Shown piece by piece: positions 9,089-18,266 of a DNA stretch of 64,000 nt. The notes below the pieces were generated by a model that saw only the letters and a list, made by a program, of their open reading frames with translations, did not search any database and was not told where the DNA came from. The stretch is from contig JBEKVM010000033.1 in NCBI GenBank assembly GCA_049513975.1, positions 1-64,000 on the forward strand, read 5' to 3'. This DNA comes from JBEKOF01 sp049513975. Its GTDB lineage: Bacteria; Verrucomicrobiota; Verrucomicrobiia; Limisphaerales; Palsa-1400. Both the position numbers and the translations under genes were made by a program. Positions within the stretch are counted from its first letter, which is position 1; every line of letters begins with the position of its first letter.

Positions 9089-9441
9089 AAAAACCGTCAA
9101 TTGGCGGAGGTGCGAGACAAAATTCTCCGTGGCGTTTGCATCTCCGGCGAGGAGGGTGAGGTTGGTTTATCGGTTCCTGGAAAACGGCGGGCGCGAGCGG
9201 GAAAGCGGCGCTGTCGCGCGCGCACTCCAAGACCTGGCGGAGGTTGGGCGGCGAGTCGTGCGCGCGAAGCGTCGTGGAGTGCGGAACGCCAGTTCCGCTT
9301 TGGCCCAGACACAGGCGTTGTCGCCCAATTTGAAGCATTTTGTCTCTCACCCATTGGGCGGAAATCTGGCAATTTCAGATTGCGCAACTGCGCCGTCTGG
9401 ATAAACTGCCTGAACCCAAAAGCCATGAGGATTATCACTTT

Positions 9442-10809
9442 ATGAAGGATGCCATCAATCGCCGCTTGTTTTTGAAGCAGGCCGGGACCGCCGGCCTGGG
9501 CCTCAGCGTGGCCGGTTATTTCGGCTCGTCGGCCGACACCCTGGCGCAGACCCCCGCCGCCATGAGACGCACCCTCGGGCCGAACGATAAAATCACCGCC
9601 GCGGTCATCGGCACCAACGGCCGGGGCCTGGCCCATGTGGATTGTCTCCTCGCCCTGAAAGGGGTGGAAATCTCCCATATTTGCGACGTGGACGACCGCG
9701 CGATCGCCAAGGGCCTGAGGGCCGCCGCCAAACTGCAGAAGACCGAGGCGAAAGGCACCAAGGATTTTAGGAAGCTGCTGGAAGACAAAACCATTGACGC
9801 CGTCACCATTGCCACGCCCGACCACTGGCACGCGCCCATGGCCATTCTGGCGTTGCAGGCCGGCAAACACGTCTATGTGGAAAAGCCGTGCAGCCACAAC
9901 CCGCGCGAAGGGGAATTGCTGGTGGAAGCGGCGGCGAAAACCAAGTTTCTCTGCCAGATGGGCAGCCAGCGCCGCTCCTTTCCCAACACCCAGGCTGCCG
10001 TCCAGGCCATTCGCGACGGCATGATCGGCAAGGCCTACCTGGGCCGTTGCTGGTATGTCAACGACCGCAAATCCATCGGCCACGGCAAGCCCGCGCCGGT
10101 GCCGGAGTGGCTCGACTATGAATTGTGGCAGGGTCCCGCCTTGCGCCGTCCCTACATGAGCAACCTCATTCACTACAACTGGCACTGGTTTTGGAATTAC
10201 GGCACGGGCGAGGCCCTCAACAACGGCACCCACGAAGTGGATGTCTGCCGCTGGGCCTTGGGCCTGGATTTTCCTTCCCGCGTCACCTCCAACGGCGGCC
10301 GTTACGCCTTTCAGGACGACTGGGAAACACCCGACACCCAGGTCATCAGTTGGGATTTCGCCGCGGGCAAAACCATGACGTGGGAAGGCCACAGTTGCAA
10401 CAAGCAACCCATCGAAGGGCTGGAACGCGGGGTGGTCATCTACGGCACCGGCGGCTGGGCCTTGCTGGAGGGCGACAACTGCAAAATAATGGACAACTCC
10501 CGCAAGCCGCTTCTCCAGCTTAATAGCGGCGTGGTGGCCGATCCCACCAACACCATCAGCGCCACCGGCGCCGACATGGACACCCTCCATTTCAAAAATT
10601 TTGTGGACGCCATCCGCCTGGGCACGCCGCTGACCGCCCCGGTCAGCGAAGGCCACAAGAGCGTGGCCATGCTGCAATTGGGCAACATCGCCTGGCGCAC
10701 CGGCCGCGCCCTCGACCTGGACAGCCGCAACGGCCACATCCAGAACGACGCCGAAGCCATGAAACTCTGGGGACGCGACTACGCGCCCGGTTGGGAACCC
10801 AAGGTTTGA
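9442..10809 (+). CDS. Tat-exported Gfo/Idh/MocA-family oxidoreductase
   Basis: 455 residues. A twin-arginine signal (INRRLFLKQAGTAGLGLSVAGY) precedes a Rossmann domain (KITAAVIGTNGRGLAHVDCL), the second-strand CDVDDRAIAKG, and the family motif VEKPCSHNPREGELL, in which the EKP lysine is the usual catalytic or substrate-binding residue. ATG at 9442 is chosen because it places the Tat motif at the N-terminus. Export implies a folded, cofactor-loaded enzyme acting in the periplasm, probably on sugars or cyclitols; the substrate is unknown. It lies 100 bp upstream of an isomerase-like gene and resembles the third gene of the cluster. Confidence 0.88.
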   Translation: MKDAINRRLFLKQAGTAGLGLSVAGYFGSSADTLAQTPAAMRRTLGPNDKITAAVIGTNGRGLAHVDCLLALKGVEISHICDVDDRAIAKGLRAAAKLQKTEAKGTKDFRKLLEDKTIDAVTIATPDHWHAPMAILALQAGKHVYVEKPCSHNPREGELLVEAAAKTKFLCQMGSQRRSFPNTQAAVQAIRDGMIGKAYLGRCWYVNDRKSIGHGKPAPVPEWLDYELWQGPALRRPYMSNLIHYNWHWFWNYGTGEALNNGTHEVDVCRWALGLDFPSRVTSNGGRYAFQDDWETPDTQVISWDFAAGKTMTWEGHSCNKQPIEGLERGVVIYGTGGWALLEGDNCKIMDNSRKPLLQLNSGVVADPTNTISATGADMDTLHFKNFVDAIRLGTPLTAPVSEGHKSVAMLQLGNIAWRTGRALDLDSRNGHIQNDAEAMKLWGRDYAPGWEPKV

Positions 10810-10827
10810 CACCAATTCCCCCACCCT

Positions 10828-10866
10828 CTTAATCTTAATCCTAATCTTAATCCTAATCTTAATCTC
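10828..10866. repeat. CYTAAT hexamer array, copy A
   Basis: Six consecutive hexamers of the form C[C/T]TAAT occupy 10828-10863, in the 100-bp gap between the oxidoreductase and the isomerase gene. Related arrays lie at 19103-19183 and 36900-36945. Confidence 0.75.
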
Positions 10867-10909
10867 ATCCGATCCCAATGTTTGACACCCATCAAACTCA
10901 AACCCCGCC

Positions 10910-11782
10910 ATGAAAACATTACGCCTTCTCGCCTGCCTTGCCCTGCTCGCCAGCCTCTCCCTGCTGCGCGCCGCCGACGCCACCTCGCCCACGGACGCCG
11001 AAAAACTGGGCTGGACCATGGCGATGCACTCCTACACTTTCCGCCTGTTCACCATCTTTGACGCCATAGACAAGACCGCCGCGCTGGGCATCAAACACAT
11101 GAGCATTTCGGGTAGCGTCCTGCTGTCCGGCACCAACCCCGTCACCACGGTCAACGTGGCGGACAAGGACATGGAGGCGATCAAAGCGAAAATGCTTTCC
11201 GCCGGGATCAGTTGGCCCTTCGTCAACATTGGCGTGGTGCAACTGCCGCCCAATGAGGCGCAAAGCCGCAAGGTCTTTGAGTTTGCGCGCAAGTGGGAAA
11301 TTCCCATCCTGGTGGCCGAGCCGAATCCCGATGCGCTGGATGTGGTGGAAAAGCTGTGCAAGGAATACAACATCAAAGTCGCCATCCACGAGCATCGAAA
11401 ACCCAATCAATACTGGGATCCCGCCTTCGTCCTGGCCGCCATCAAAGACCGCGGGCCGCTCATGGGCGCCTGCGCCGATGTGGGCCATTGGGTTCGTTCC
11501 GGACTGGACCCGGTGGAATGCCTGAAGAAGCTCGACGGGCACATCCTGGCCGTTCATTTCAAGGACCTGGCGGAGAAGGACCCCAACACGCACGATGTCC
11601 CGTGGGGCACCGGCGTCTGCAATTCCAAGGGCCTGCTGGAAGAACTCAAGCGCCAGCAATTCCACGGCGCCATCTGCGTGGAATACGAATACCACTGGAC
11701 AAACTCCAGCCCGGAGATCGCCCAGTCCCTGCAATTCTTCAACGCCACCTGCGCCCAACTGGCCGGGCCGCCGACCAAATGA
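10910..11782 (+). CDS. Exported sugar phosphate isomerase/epimerase-like TIM-barrel protein
   Basis: 290 residues with a cleavable Sec signal (MKTLRLLACLALLASLSLLRAADA) and then an AP-endonuclease-2/xylose-isomerase-like barrel: MHSYTFRLFTIFDAI, the strand end PFVNIGV, VAIHEHRKPNQYWDP, ACADVGHWVRSG, HFKDLAEKDPN and the C-terminal CVEYEYHW. The His/Asp/Glu residues at these strand ends fit a divalent-metal site. It overlaps the next oxidoreductase by 4 bp. The pairing of an exported isomerase with exported Gfo/Idh/MocA enzymes suggests a periplasmic sugar-modifying pathway; the substrate cannot be named. Confidence 0.83.
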   Translation: MKTLRLLACLALLASLSLLRAADATSPTDAEKLGWTMAMHSYTFRLFTIFDAIDKTAALGIKHMSISGSVLLSGTNPVTTVNVADKDMEAIKAKMLSAGISWPFVNIGVVQLPPNEAQSRKVFEFARKWEIPILVAEPNPDALDVVEKLCKEYNIKVAIHEHRKPNQYWDPAFVLAAIKDRGPLMGACADVGHWVRSGLDPVECLKKLDGHILAVHFKDLAEKDPNTHDVPWGTGVCNSKGLLEELKRQQFHGAICVEYEYHWTNSSPEIAQSLQFFNATCAQLAGPPTK

Positions 11783-13146
11783 ATCAGTCCCTTTCCCGCC
11801 GCCGCTTTCTCAAAGTTTCCGCGCTGGCCGCCGGCGCGGCCGCCTGGCCCGGGCCGTCGCTCTTGCGGGCGCAGGCCGCACCCAAACTCAACATCGCCAT
11901 GATCGGCCTGGGCGGCCAGGGGCTTTCCCGGCTCAAGGAAGCCCTGCAATGCGGGGCCAACATCGTGGCCCTGTGCGATGTGGACGAGAAAATGATGGCG
12001 GAGGCGCGCCAGGCCACCGCCGCCACCCTGGGCAATCCCAACTCCTACGTTGACTTCCGCAAAATGCTGGAGTCTGAAAAAAGTCTTGACGGAGTCATTA
12101 TCGCGACGCCGGACCACTGGCACGCGCCCGTCTGCCAGGCGGTCTTTGCCGCCGGCAAGCACATTTTTTGCGAAAAGCCCCTGGCCCACGCCATTTCCGA
12201 AGTGCGCGATTTGCGCGAGCGGGCCGGCCGCTCCAAGGTGGCCACGCAAATGGGCAACCAGGGAAGCGCCACCGAGACCATGCGCCGCGGCATTGAATTG
12301 ATTCAAGGCGGAGCCATCGGCCAAGTCCGCACTGTGCATGTCTGGGTGGCCAAGAGCGGCTCCTTCCAGCCCGGCCAGGCCGCCCCCACCGGTGAAAACC
12401 CCGTGCCCGACGGGCTGCATTGGGACAATTGGATCGGCCCGGCCTCCTTCCATCCCTACAAAAAAACCATCTATCATCCCAAGGCCTGGCGGGCCTGGTA
12501 TGATTTCGGCGGCGGCTCCATGGCGGACTGGGGCTGCCACGGCTTAAACCTCCCTTTCCGCGCGTTGAACCTGGGTTATCCAACAGAAATCGAAGCCGAT
12601 GTCCAGGGCGAAATCTCCGCCAGCTATCCCCGGGGCGTGCGCATCCGCTTCGACTTCCCCGCGCGCGGCGCCTTGCCGGCGGCGACCCTTTGGTGGCATG
12701 ACGGCGGGCGGCTGCCGCCGGCGGAGGTGATGCCCAGGACGCTCGCCGATTTCCTCGGAGAAATGCCGGATGCCGGCGTCTTAATTCTTGGTGACAAAGG
12801 CTTCACCTTTGGCGATCCTCATGCGGGAGCGCGCTTCATCCAGTTGCACGATGAAAAGGAAGTCTCGCGCATCACCAACCATCCCGCAACGGCCAGCATC
12901 CCCAAATCCCTGCCGCGGGTGCGGGGGCACATGCAGGAATGGCTGGCCGCCTGCCGGACCGGCGACACCGCCGCCCCCTACTCCAGTTTTGAACTCGCCG
13001 GGCAACTGACCGAAACCGTTCTCTCCGGCGTGGTCGCGCTCCGCGCCGGCAAAAAGCTGCAATGGGACGGCCCGGCAATGCGCGCCGTCAACGATCCCGA
13101 AGCCGCCCAATTCATCCAGGCCAAATACCGCGCCGGCTGGTTTTAG
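11779..13146 (+). CDS. Tat-exported Gfo/Idh/MocA-family oxidoreductase (second copy)
   Basis: 455 residues. Tat signal SRRRFLKVSALAAGAAAWPG, then the Rossmann motif NIAMIGLGGQGLSRL, CDVDEKMMAEAR, TPDHWHAPVC and the family motif CEKPLAHAISEVR. The start at 11779 overlaps the isomerase stop (ATGA), implying translational coupling. It is a paralogue of the gene at 9442, with the same domain order and DHWHAP motif but clearly diverged sequence. Function as for that gene: exported NAD(P)-dependent redox chemistry on an unknown sugar-like substrate. Confidence 0.88.
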   Translation: MNQSLSRRRFLKVSALAAGAAAWPGPSLLRAQAAPKLNIAMIGLGGQGLSRLKEALQCGANIVALCDVDEKMMAEARQATAATLGNPNSYVDFRKMLESEKSLDGVIIATPDHWHAPVCQAVFAAGKHIFCEKPLAHAISEVRDLRERAGRSKVATQMGNQGSATETMRRGIELIQGGAIGQVRTVHVWVAKSGSFQPGQAAPTGENPVPDGLHWDNWIGPASFHPYKKTIYHPKAWRAWYDFGGGSMADWGCHGLNLPFRALNLGYPTEIEADVQGEISASYPRGVRIRFDFPARGALPAATLWWHDGGRLPPAEVMPRTLADFLGEMPDAGVLILGDKGFTFGDPHAGARFIQLHDEKEVSRITNHPATASIPKSLPRVRGHMQEWLAACRTGDTAAPYSSFELAGQLTETVLSGVVALRAGKKLQWDGPAMRAVNDPEAAQFIQAKYRAGWF

Positions 13147-13263
13147 CTTCAGCCGCCGGCTTCAGCATTGGAGCAAGACAAATGAGAACCAAGCCGGGAA
13201 AAGAATCAAAGTTACAGTGGCCCCTGTTATGCCGGTCTGCCCGAGTCCTAGCGTGGCTTTAAT

Positions 13264-13656
13264 ATGAAAAGTATAATGCGGATTATTGTCTTTAGTGGTT
13301 TATGTTTAAGTTGCAGTTGTGCCCGACTGCCAGTGAAGTCTAGTTCAGCGGAAACTTACTCTCTAAACGATGACCGAGTCCTTGTGGAGGCAGGAGGGCG
13401 TTGGCGCCCTATAGCTGCCTATGAACAAGAGGCTGAGACATTGATCAAGAATAAGCATCCTGACCTAAACTGGAGCGAACTAAAAGAGGCGCAAGCGTGG
13501 CTAAATCCGTTCGGTGCCACGAATTCGTTTATGTTCTCGTTTGACTTCGGCCTGGGCAAGAATAGCTATCTTGTCTATTTTGGGCGGGAAGGAGGGATAA
13601 CGAATTTCGATGAAGGAATAGCAGTGAGCGGTTTTTCGCCACATGTCAACAAATAG
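13264..13656 (+). CDS. Small predicted lipoprotein, unknown function
   Basis: 130 residues. The N-terminus MKSIMRIIVFSGLCLSCSCARL is a signal peptide ending in a lipobox-like LSCSC, so export and lipidation are likely. The mature part has no recognised domain; it contains WRPIAAYEQEAETLIKNKHP and GITNFDEG segments. The gene is visibly more AT-rich than its neighbours, which may indicate a different origin. It converges with vapC and ends 1 bp before it. Confidence 0.6.
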   Translation: MKSIMRIIVFSGLCLSCSCARLPVKSSSAETYSLNDDRVLVEAGGRWRPIAAYEQEAETLIKNKHPDLNWSELKEAQAWLNPFGATNSFMFSFDFGLGKNSYLVYFGREGGITNFDEGIAVSGFSPHVNK

Positions 13657-13657
13657 T

Positions 13658-14062
13658 TCACTGCGGCGGTGCCACAACCGGGATGAGGCCGCGGCCATTG
13701 CGGCGATAGACCGCGAAATCCGTCCGGTCCAGCGTCAGCACAAGAACGTCGGTCATCAATTCGGTCATGCGGACAATGCAGGCGTCGGCCAAATCCATAT
13801 CGCGGTCCGCGTATTTCTTGAGCAGCACCAACACACCGGCGGTTTGTTCCGACAGATCAAAGCTAAGAATGATTTCCCCGGCCTGAATCATATCCACGAT
13901 GGCGGCCGGCTGGCCCGTCATCGCGGCAGCTTCCGTCACCGCCTCCTCGCAGGAATAAAACGGCGGGCCGATGCGCTCCAAAGTGTCGCATGCCCACCGG
14001 TGGTGCTGGTCCCGGCGGTTGAGCGCGGCGATGAGCGGCCCTGCATCTAAAATGTGTCTCAT
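13658..14062 (-). CDS. vapC: PIN-domain toxin, VapC-like
   Basis: 134 residues of the PIN ribonuclease fold: the first acidic residue in RHILDAGPLIAALN, the conserved Glu in CEEAVTEAAAM, and the later acidic cluster DMDLADACIVRM and LTLDRTDFAVY. Start at 14062 is chosen to place LDAGPL at the N-terminus and to give the usual 4-bp overlap with the antitoxin gene. VapC toxins cleave structured RNA such as tRNA; this is family knowledge. Confidence 0.88.
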   Translation of the reverse strand: MRHILDAGPLIAALNRRDQHHRWACDTLERIGPPFYSCEEAVTEAAAMTGQPAAIVDMIQAGEIILSFDLSEQTAGVLVLLKKYADRDMDLADACIVRMTELMTDVLVLTLDRTDFAVYRRNGRGLIPVVAPPQ

Positions 14063-14292
14063 GCCGGCTTTTTGTTCCAAGTCCGCCGGTAGGCTTTATT
14101 GGTGCTCAGATCGGAAGGTCCTCCCATCACGCCAAAGTATCGCCGCATTACCGGCAATCCGCCTTTTTGGCCCAGGCGCGCCTTCAGGGCCTGCCGCGCG
14201 ATTTCGCCTTTGGCCAGGCCGCTCTCGCGCGCCTCCGTCTGCAAGGCGTCCGCCAGTTCTTTGCCCAGCCGGACAGTCAACGTTTCATTCAT
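14059..14292 (-). CDS. vapB: Ribbon-helix-helix antitoxin, VapB-like
   Basis: 77 residues beginning MNETLTVRLGKELADALQTEARESGLAKGEIARQAL, a ribbon-helix-helix DNA-binding domain, followed by a basic, flexible C-terminus (RRYFGVMGGPSDLSTNKAYRRTW) expected to wrap the toxin. The internal ATG at 14292 is preferred to an upstream one because the latter would prepend an unrelated 40 residues. A small dyad GTATAATAC lies at 14300-14308, just upstream on this strand, and could be an autoregulatory site. Confidence 0.85.
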   Translation of the reverse strand: MNETLTVRLGKELADALQTEARESGLAKGEIARQALKARLGQKGGLPVMRRYFGVMGGPSDLSTNKAYRRTWNKKPA

Positions 14293-14424
14293 TGACTTAG
14301 TATAATACAGCAGTGGCAACGAGGCAATACAGATTTTATTTGTTGTAGTCGCAGGGGTCAAACAATAGCTTCGCCCGATATGCGCTTGACTCATCCCGGA
14401 GAGGTCATCCACGGTGTTTTCCCA

Positions 14425-15660
14425 TCAGCGGCTTTCAAGCCGGTAAAAGCACTGCGTATTGGTCAGCGGGATGGTGACTTGGTACTGCAGAGTTGTGGTC
14501 GTGAGCGTGGCGTTGGCGGTCACGTTGGTCCAGTTCGCAGTGGCGAGATCGGAATTCTGCTGCAGCACCAGATTCGTTGCTGGCAAAGTCCAGGACAGCA
14601 TCAAGTTGCCTCCGGTGAGGGTCGAGTTCAACCAAGGCGTGGGGCTGGAGGCCGAGAGATATACCTGGTTGGCCACACCCGCCAGCCTGCTGCCATCGGC
14701 CGAGGAAGCGACGGAACGCCAATAAAGATATGGCACACTACAGGGCGTCCAAGTGGCGCCAAAATCCGCCGAGGTATAGAGCGCGCCGTTGCCCGCCGCC
14801 ACCAATTTGCTTCCGTCGGCCGAACTCGCCACGCTGTTCCAATACTCCGGCGGCGCACCGCCCGGCGCCCAGGTCAGCCCGGCATCCGTCGAAAGATAAA
14901 CCAGCCCCGGTTCACTACCGGTGTTAGTATGAAAGGACGCCGCCACCAGCCTGCTCCCGTCAGCGGAGGAAGCAACCGAAAACCACTTCGCTGCGGGCGC
15001 GGTGGTCAACGTCCAGTTCATCCCCGCATTGGTGGATATGTAAACTGACCCGTCGGCAGGCACATTCTGGTAATCACCCGGTTGGGCCGCGACCATGCGT
15101 GTCCCGTCCGCCGACGAGGCCAGACTTGTCCAACCCCAAGCGGCAGTGGGCGCATCCGAGAGCCACCAGTTGACTCCTCCGTCGGGCGAGAAATATATGC
15201 CGCTGCCACTCCCGGCAATGGCCAGTTTGGTTCCATCAGCGGACGAAGTTACCGCATCCCAGGCAGTCCCCATCGGAGCGTTGTTGGAGACCCAGGTGAC
15301 GCCGCCATCGGTTGAGGTGAAGACCAAGCCGTACGCCGAAACCGCTGCCAGCCGGGTGCCGTCGGCCGAGGAAGCAACCGATTGCCAGGTCGAGATTGGC
15401 GCGGTCGTATTCGTCCAGGTGGCCCCGGCATTGGTTGATACGTAGATGGGTGCAGCCGGGTTGATGTGACTCCATACAGGCTGGGCGGTTATCAATCCGG
15501 CTGCCGCCACTAACCGCGTTCCGTCCGCCGACGACGCAATGGACGACCAGTTGGTGAGGGGCGCGTTGGCAGCCGGTATCCAAGTCTGGGCAAAAATGGG
15601 ATTAAGAGCGCCCACCAGGCCGGCCAAGATCGCCGCTAACAAGGAGCATTTCGAGTTCAT
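14425..15660 (-). CDS. Secreted beta-propeller repeat protein
   Basis: 411 residues with a Sec signal (MNSKCSLLAAILAGLVGALNPIFAQ). The body is built of about eight repeats with the recurring element SIASSADGTRLVAA...GxxYxSTxxGxTW, the pattern of BNR/Ycf48-like seven- or eight-bladed propellers. A C-terminal module (PTPWLNSTLTGGNLMLSWTL...LQQNSDLATANWTNV...FYRLESR) looks like the beta-sandwich tail common in exported verrucomicrobial proteins. Catalytic residues of sialidases are not evident. Probably an extracellular adhesion or carbohydrate-binding protein. Confidence 0.8.
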   Translation of the reverse strand: MNSKCSLLAAILAGLVGALNPIFAQTWIPAANAPLTNWSSIASSADGTRLVAAAGLITAQPVWSHINPAAPIYVSTNAGATWTNTTAPISTWQSVASSADGTRLAAVSAYGLVFTSTDGGVTWVSNNAPMGTAWDAVTSSADGTKLAIAGSGSGIYFSPDGGVNWWLSDAPTAAWGWTSLASSADGTRMVAAQPGDYQNVPADGSVYISTNAGMNWTLTTAPAAKWFSVASSADGSRLVAASFHTNTGSEPGLVYLSTDAGLTWAPGGAPPEYWNSVASSADGSKLVAAGNGALYTSADFGATWTPCSVPYLYWRSVASSADGSRLAGVANQVYLSASSPTPWLNSTLTGGNLMLSWTLPATNLVLQQNSDLATANWTNVTANATLTTTTLQYQVTIPLTNTQCFYRLESR

Positions 15661-15816
15661 GAAACAACCTTGATGGCAAATGCTAATCCGCCGGGATTAT
15701 CCTGTCAAAACCTTTTATCAATGGCCATCTCTATGAGGCCGCCGCCCGATGCGCCGGTTTGACATTTGGAATCTGAATCCCATCATGGGGCCGGTTTGCC
15801 GGCGGTTGCCGGTGGC

Positions 15817-16947
15817 ATGACCCATACCGAAAAATTGTTGTGTGATCTGATCGCGCTGCCCAGCGTGAACCCGGCGTTTTTGCCCGCCCGCGATCCGCGC
15901 GCCGGCGAAGGCCGGGTCGCTGCCTTTTTAGCGGCCACCGCCGCCCGGGCCGGATTGGAGACGCATTTTCAAAACGTCCAGCCGGGCCGTTCCAATTTGC
16001 TCGCCTCGCTTCACCCCACGGGCCAACCCCGCCACCGTCTCCTTCTGGCCCCGCACCTGGACACCGTGCCGGCAACGGCCGATGAACAATATGTGCCGCG
16101 GCTGGCAGGCGGGCGGATTTACGGCCGGGGCGCCTGCGATACCAAAGGCTCCGTCGCGGCCATGCTCACCGCCTTGTGCCAACTGGCCAAACAAGGTCCG
16201 CGCCCGGCGGAAACGGAAATTGTTTTCGCCGGCCTGGTGGACGAGGAACATGGGCAAAGCGGCGCCCGCGCCCTGGCGTCCGGCGGCTGCAAAGCGGATT
16301 TGGCCATCGTGGGCGAGCCGACCCGGCTGCGCATCGTCACCGCCCACAAAGGCAGTCTCTGGCTGGAGCTGGCGACTCGGGGCAAATCGGCCCACGGCGC
16401 CCGGCCCGAGCTGGGCCGCAACGCCGTCCATGAAATGGCGCAAGTGGTCTGCCTGCTGGAAGGCGATTATGCGCGGCGCCTGCGCCGCCGGAGGCATCCG
16501 GTGCTGGGTCACGCCACCGTCAACGTCGGAGTCATCGCGGGCGGGACGCAGCCCAACATTGTGCCCGCGGCCTGCCGGATCAGTGTGGACCGCCGCACCT
16601 TGCCGGGGGAAACGGAACAATCCGTGCGGGCGGAGATGATGGCCCTGTTTCGCAGCCGGAAACTGCGCGTCACCATTGCGGACCAAAAGCAGGCGGCCTG
16701 CCGGCCCCTGGAAACGGATTGCCGGCTGCCGCTGGTGCGTCAATTCTTTCGCCTGGCGGGCCAGAAGAAGGCGGCGGGGGTGGATTATTTCTGCGACGCC
16801 GCGGTGCTGGCGCGGGCCGGGATTGCCAGCGTGGTGTTCGGGCCGGGGGACATCGCGCAGGCCCACACGGCGGAGGAGTGGATTGCGCGAAACTCCCTGG
16901 AGGCGGCGACGGCGCTGCTGGCAAAATTTTTGCGGTCGCTGCCGTAA
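15817..16947 (+). CDS. M20-family metallopeptidase (ArgE/DapE/ACY1 type)
   Basis: 376 residues. Zinc-site motifs occur in order: APHLDTVPA, GRGACDTKGSVAAML (bridging Asp), LVDEEHGQSGAR (Glu general base and ligand), IVGEPT, and the dimerisation-domain sequence HGARPELGRNAVHEMAQ. The C-terminal segment DAAVLARAGIASVVFGPG supplies the last ligand region. Members deacylate N-acylated amino acids such as acetylornithine or succinyl-diaminopimelate; the substrate is not decidable here. ATG at 15817 is preferred over one 17 codons upstream. It ends 5 bp before the flippase gene. Confidence 0.87.
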   Translation: MTHTEKLLCDLIALPSVNPAFLPARDPRAGEGRVAAFLAATAARAGLETHFQNVQPGRSNLLASLHPTGQPRHRLLLAPHLDTVPATADEQYVPRLAGGRIYGRGACDTKGSVAAMLTALCQLAKQGPRPAETEIVFAGLVDEEHGQSGARALASGGCKADLAIVGEPTRLRIVTAHKGSLWLELATRGKSAHGARPELGRNAVHEMAQVVCLLEGDYARRLRRRRHPVLGHATVNVGVIAGGTQPNIVPAACRISVDRRTLPGETEQSVRAEMMALFRSRKLRVTIADQKQAACRPLETDCRLPLVRQFFRLAGQKKAAGVDYFCDAAVLARAGIASVVFGPGDIAQAHTAEEWIARNSLEAATALLAKFLRSLP

Positions 16948-16952
16948 AACTG

Positions 16953-18266
16953 ATGAGTTCCCACAGCCAATCTTCCTTTTTCCGCCAAAGCGGGTGGATG
17001 GTGGTGTCCACCTTTGTCGGCGGCATTTTCATGGCCGGAGTTCAAATCGTGGCTCTGCATGGCCATGTCATGGAAGAATCCGATTGCAACACCTTTATTG
17101 CGCTGCTGCGGTTGCTCATGCTCTTCGGGGCGGTGCCTTCGGCGGCCTTGCAAACCATCTTTGCCCAGCAGGCCGCGGCGGCCTTGACCGATGAAGCCAG
17201 GGGGGAATTGACCGCGTCGGTCCGCGCCCTGCTCCGGACCACTTTTATTTTTTGGCTGTGCGTGGCCGGCCTGGTCTTGATTCTTGCCCGGCCATTTTCC
17301 GCGGCCCTGGCTGTCAACGATCCGACGGCGGTGCGCGTCACCATGTTGGCCGTCCTCGCCGTCGTCTGGGGGCCGACTTTCAAAGGCTTGCTCCAGGGGC
17401 TGCACCGCTTTGGTCCCTTGGGCTCGCTCGCGACGCTCGAAGGCATGGTCCGGCTGGGAACCTTTATTTTGCTCGTCAAGTGGCTGCACGGCGGAGCGGC
17501 CGGAGGGGTGTGGGCGGTATTCATCGCCCAATACCTGGTGCTTATCATCGCCGTCTGGCAGACCCGGGATGTCTGGAGCGCCAAAATCCCGGCCGCCTTT
17601 GCGTGGAAACCCTGGCTCCGCTGGGGTGTGCCGCTCACCCTGGGCATGGGCGCCTATGTCTTCATGTCCATTCAAGTGGACAGTTTGTTTGTCAAAAGCG
17701 CCTTTCATAATTCCACCCACGTGCAGTTATACAATTGCGCGATGTTCATCGGATTCGCCATGACCCAGTTCATCGCCCCCATCACCGCCGTGATGTTCCC
17801 GACGATTGTCCGGAGTCTGGCCCTGTCCAGGAAGAGCGACGCCCTGGTCCTGACGCTGGCGGTGACGGGAGTTTTTGCCGGTCTGGCCGCGACGGCATGC
17901 ACGCTGTTTCCCAAACTGCCTCTCGCCATTCTCTTTCCAGATAAAATCGGGGCGGCTGTTTTAGTGCCGTGGTACATCTGGGCGCTGGTTCCCCTCGCCC
18001 TGGCCTATCCGCTGATCCAGAACTTGCTCGCCCGCGGACGATTCGCCGCCACGCCCTGGCTCATTGCGGTCCCGATTCTTTACGTGCTGACCCTGATCGC
18101 CCTCAAGCCGTGGCTGGTGGCGATGCCGGACGACTTCAGCGCCTTCAAGGTCATCATCCAAATCATGGGCTGCTTCTGTCTTTTACTCTTTGGCGTGGCG
18201 GCCTGGTTCACCTGGCGCAAGCCGGCTAACGCAGTTTTGGATCCGGGTTCGGCGGCGGCGCGTTGA
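16953..18266 (+). CDS. MOP-superfamily flippase (Wzx/MurJ-like exporter)
   Basis: 437 residues, almost all hydrophobic, with about 12 to 14 transmembrane segments. Start at 16953 (MSSHSQSSFFRQSGWMVVSTFVGG) gives the usual cytoplasmic amphipathic N-terminus of the polysaccharide/MATE-type flippases. LTLGMGAYVFMSIQVDSLFV and FIAPITAVMFPTIVRS are typical helices. Likely moves lipid-linked glycans across the inner membrane. The 3' end overlaps the convergent glycosyltransferase by 41 bp; the pair may serve one glycan pathway. Confidence 0.8.
   Translation: MSSHSQSSFFRQSGWMVVSTFVGGIFMAGVQIVALHGHVMEESDCNTFIALLRLLMLFGAVPSAALQTIFAQQAAAALTDEARGELTASVRALLRTTFIFWLCVAGLVLILARPFSAALAVNDPTAVRVTMLAVLAVVWGPTFKGLLQGLHRFGPLGSLATLEGMVRLGTFILLVKWLHGGAAGGVWAVFIAQYLVLIIAVWQTRDVWSAKIPAAFAWKPWLRWGVPLTLGMGAYVFMSIQVDSLFVKSAFHNSTHVQLYNCAMFIGFAMTQFIAPITAVMFPTIVRSLALSRKSDALVLTLAVTGVFAGLAATACTLFPKLPLAILFPDKIGAAVLVPWYIWALVPLALAYPLIQNLLARGRFAATPWLIAVPILYVLTLIALKPWLVAMPDDFSAFKVIIQIMGCFCLLLFGVAAWFTWRKPANAVLDPGSAAAR

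Larger units (their letters stand above)
8182..9441. other. 1.26-kb non-coding island rich in palindromic repeats
   Basis: No open frame here has recognisable protein similarity or plausible coding structure. The stretch contains at least five repeat structures, listed separately: two stem-loops of the TCGAGCC-loop-GGCTCGA type, a large inverted repeat at 8280-8406, a short tandem series at 8703-8740, and a MITE-like inverted repeat at 8818-8977. The last 350 bp before the oxidoreductase start contain a few short overlapping frames that look like chance. Confidence 0.7.
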
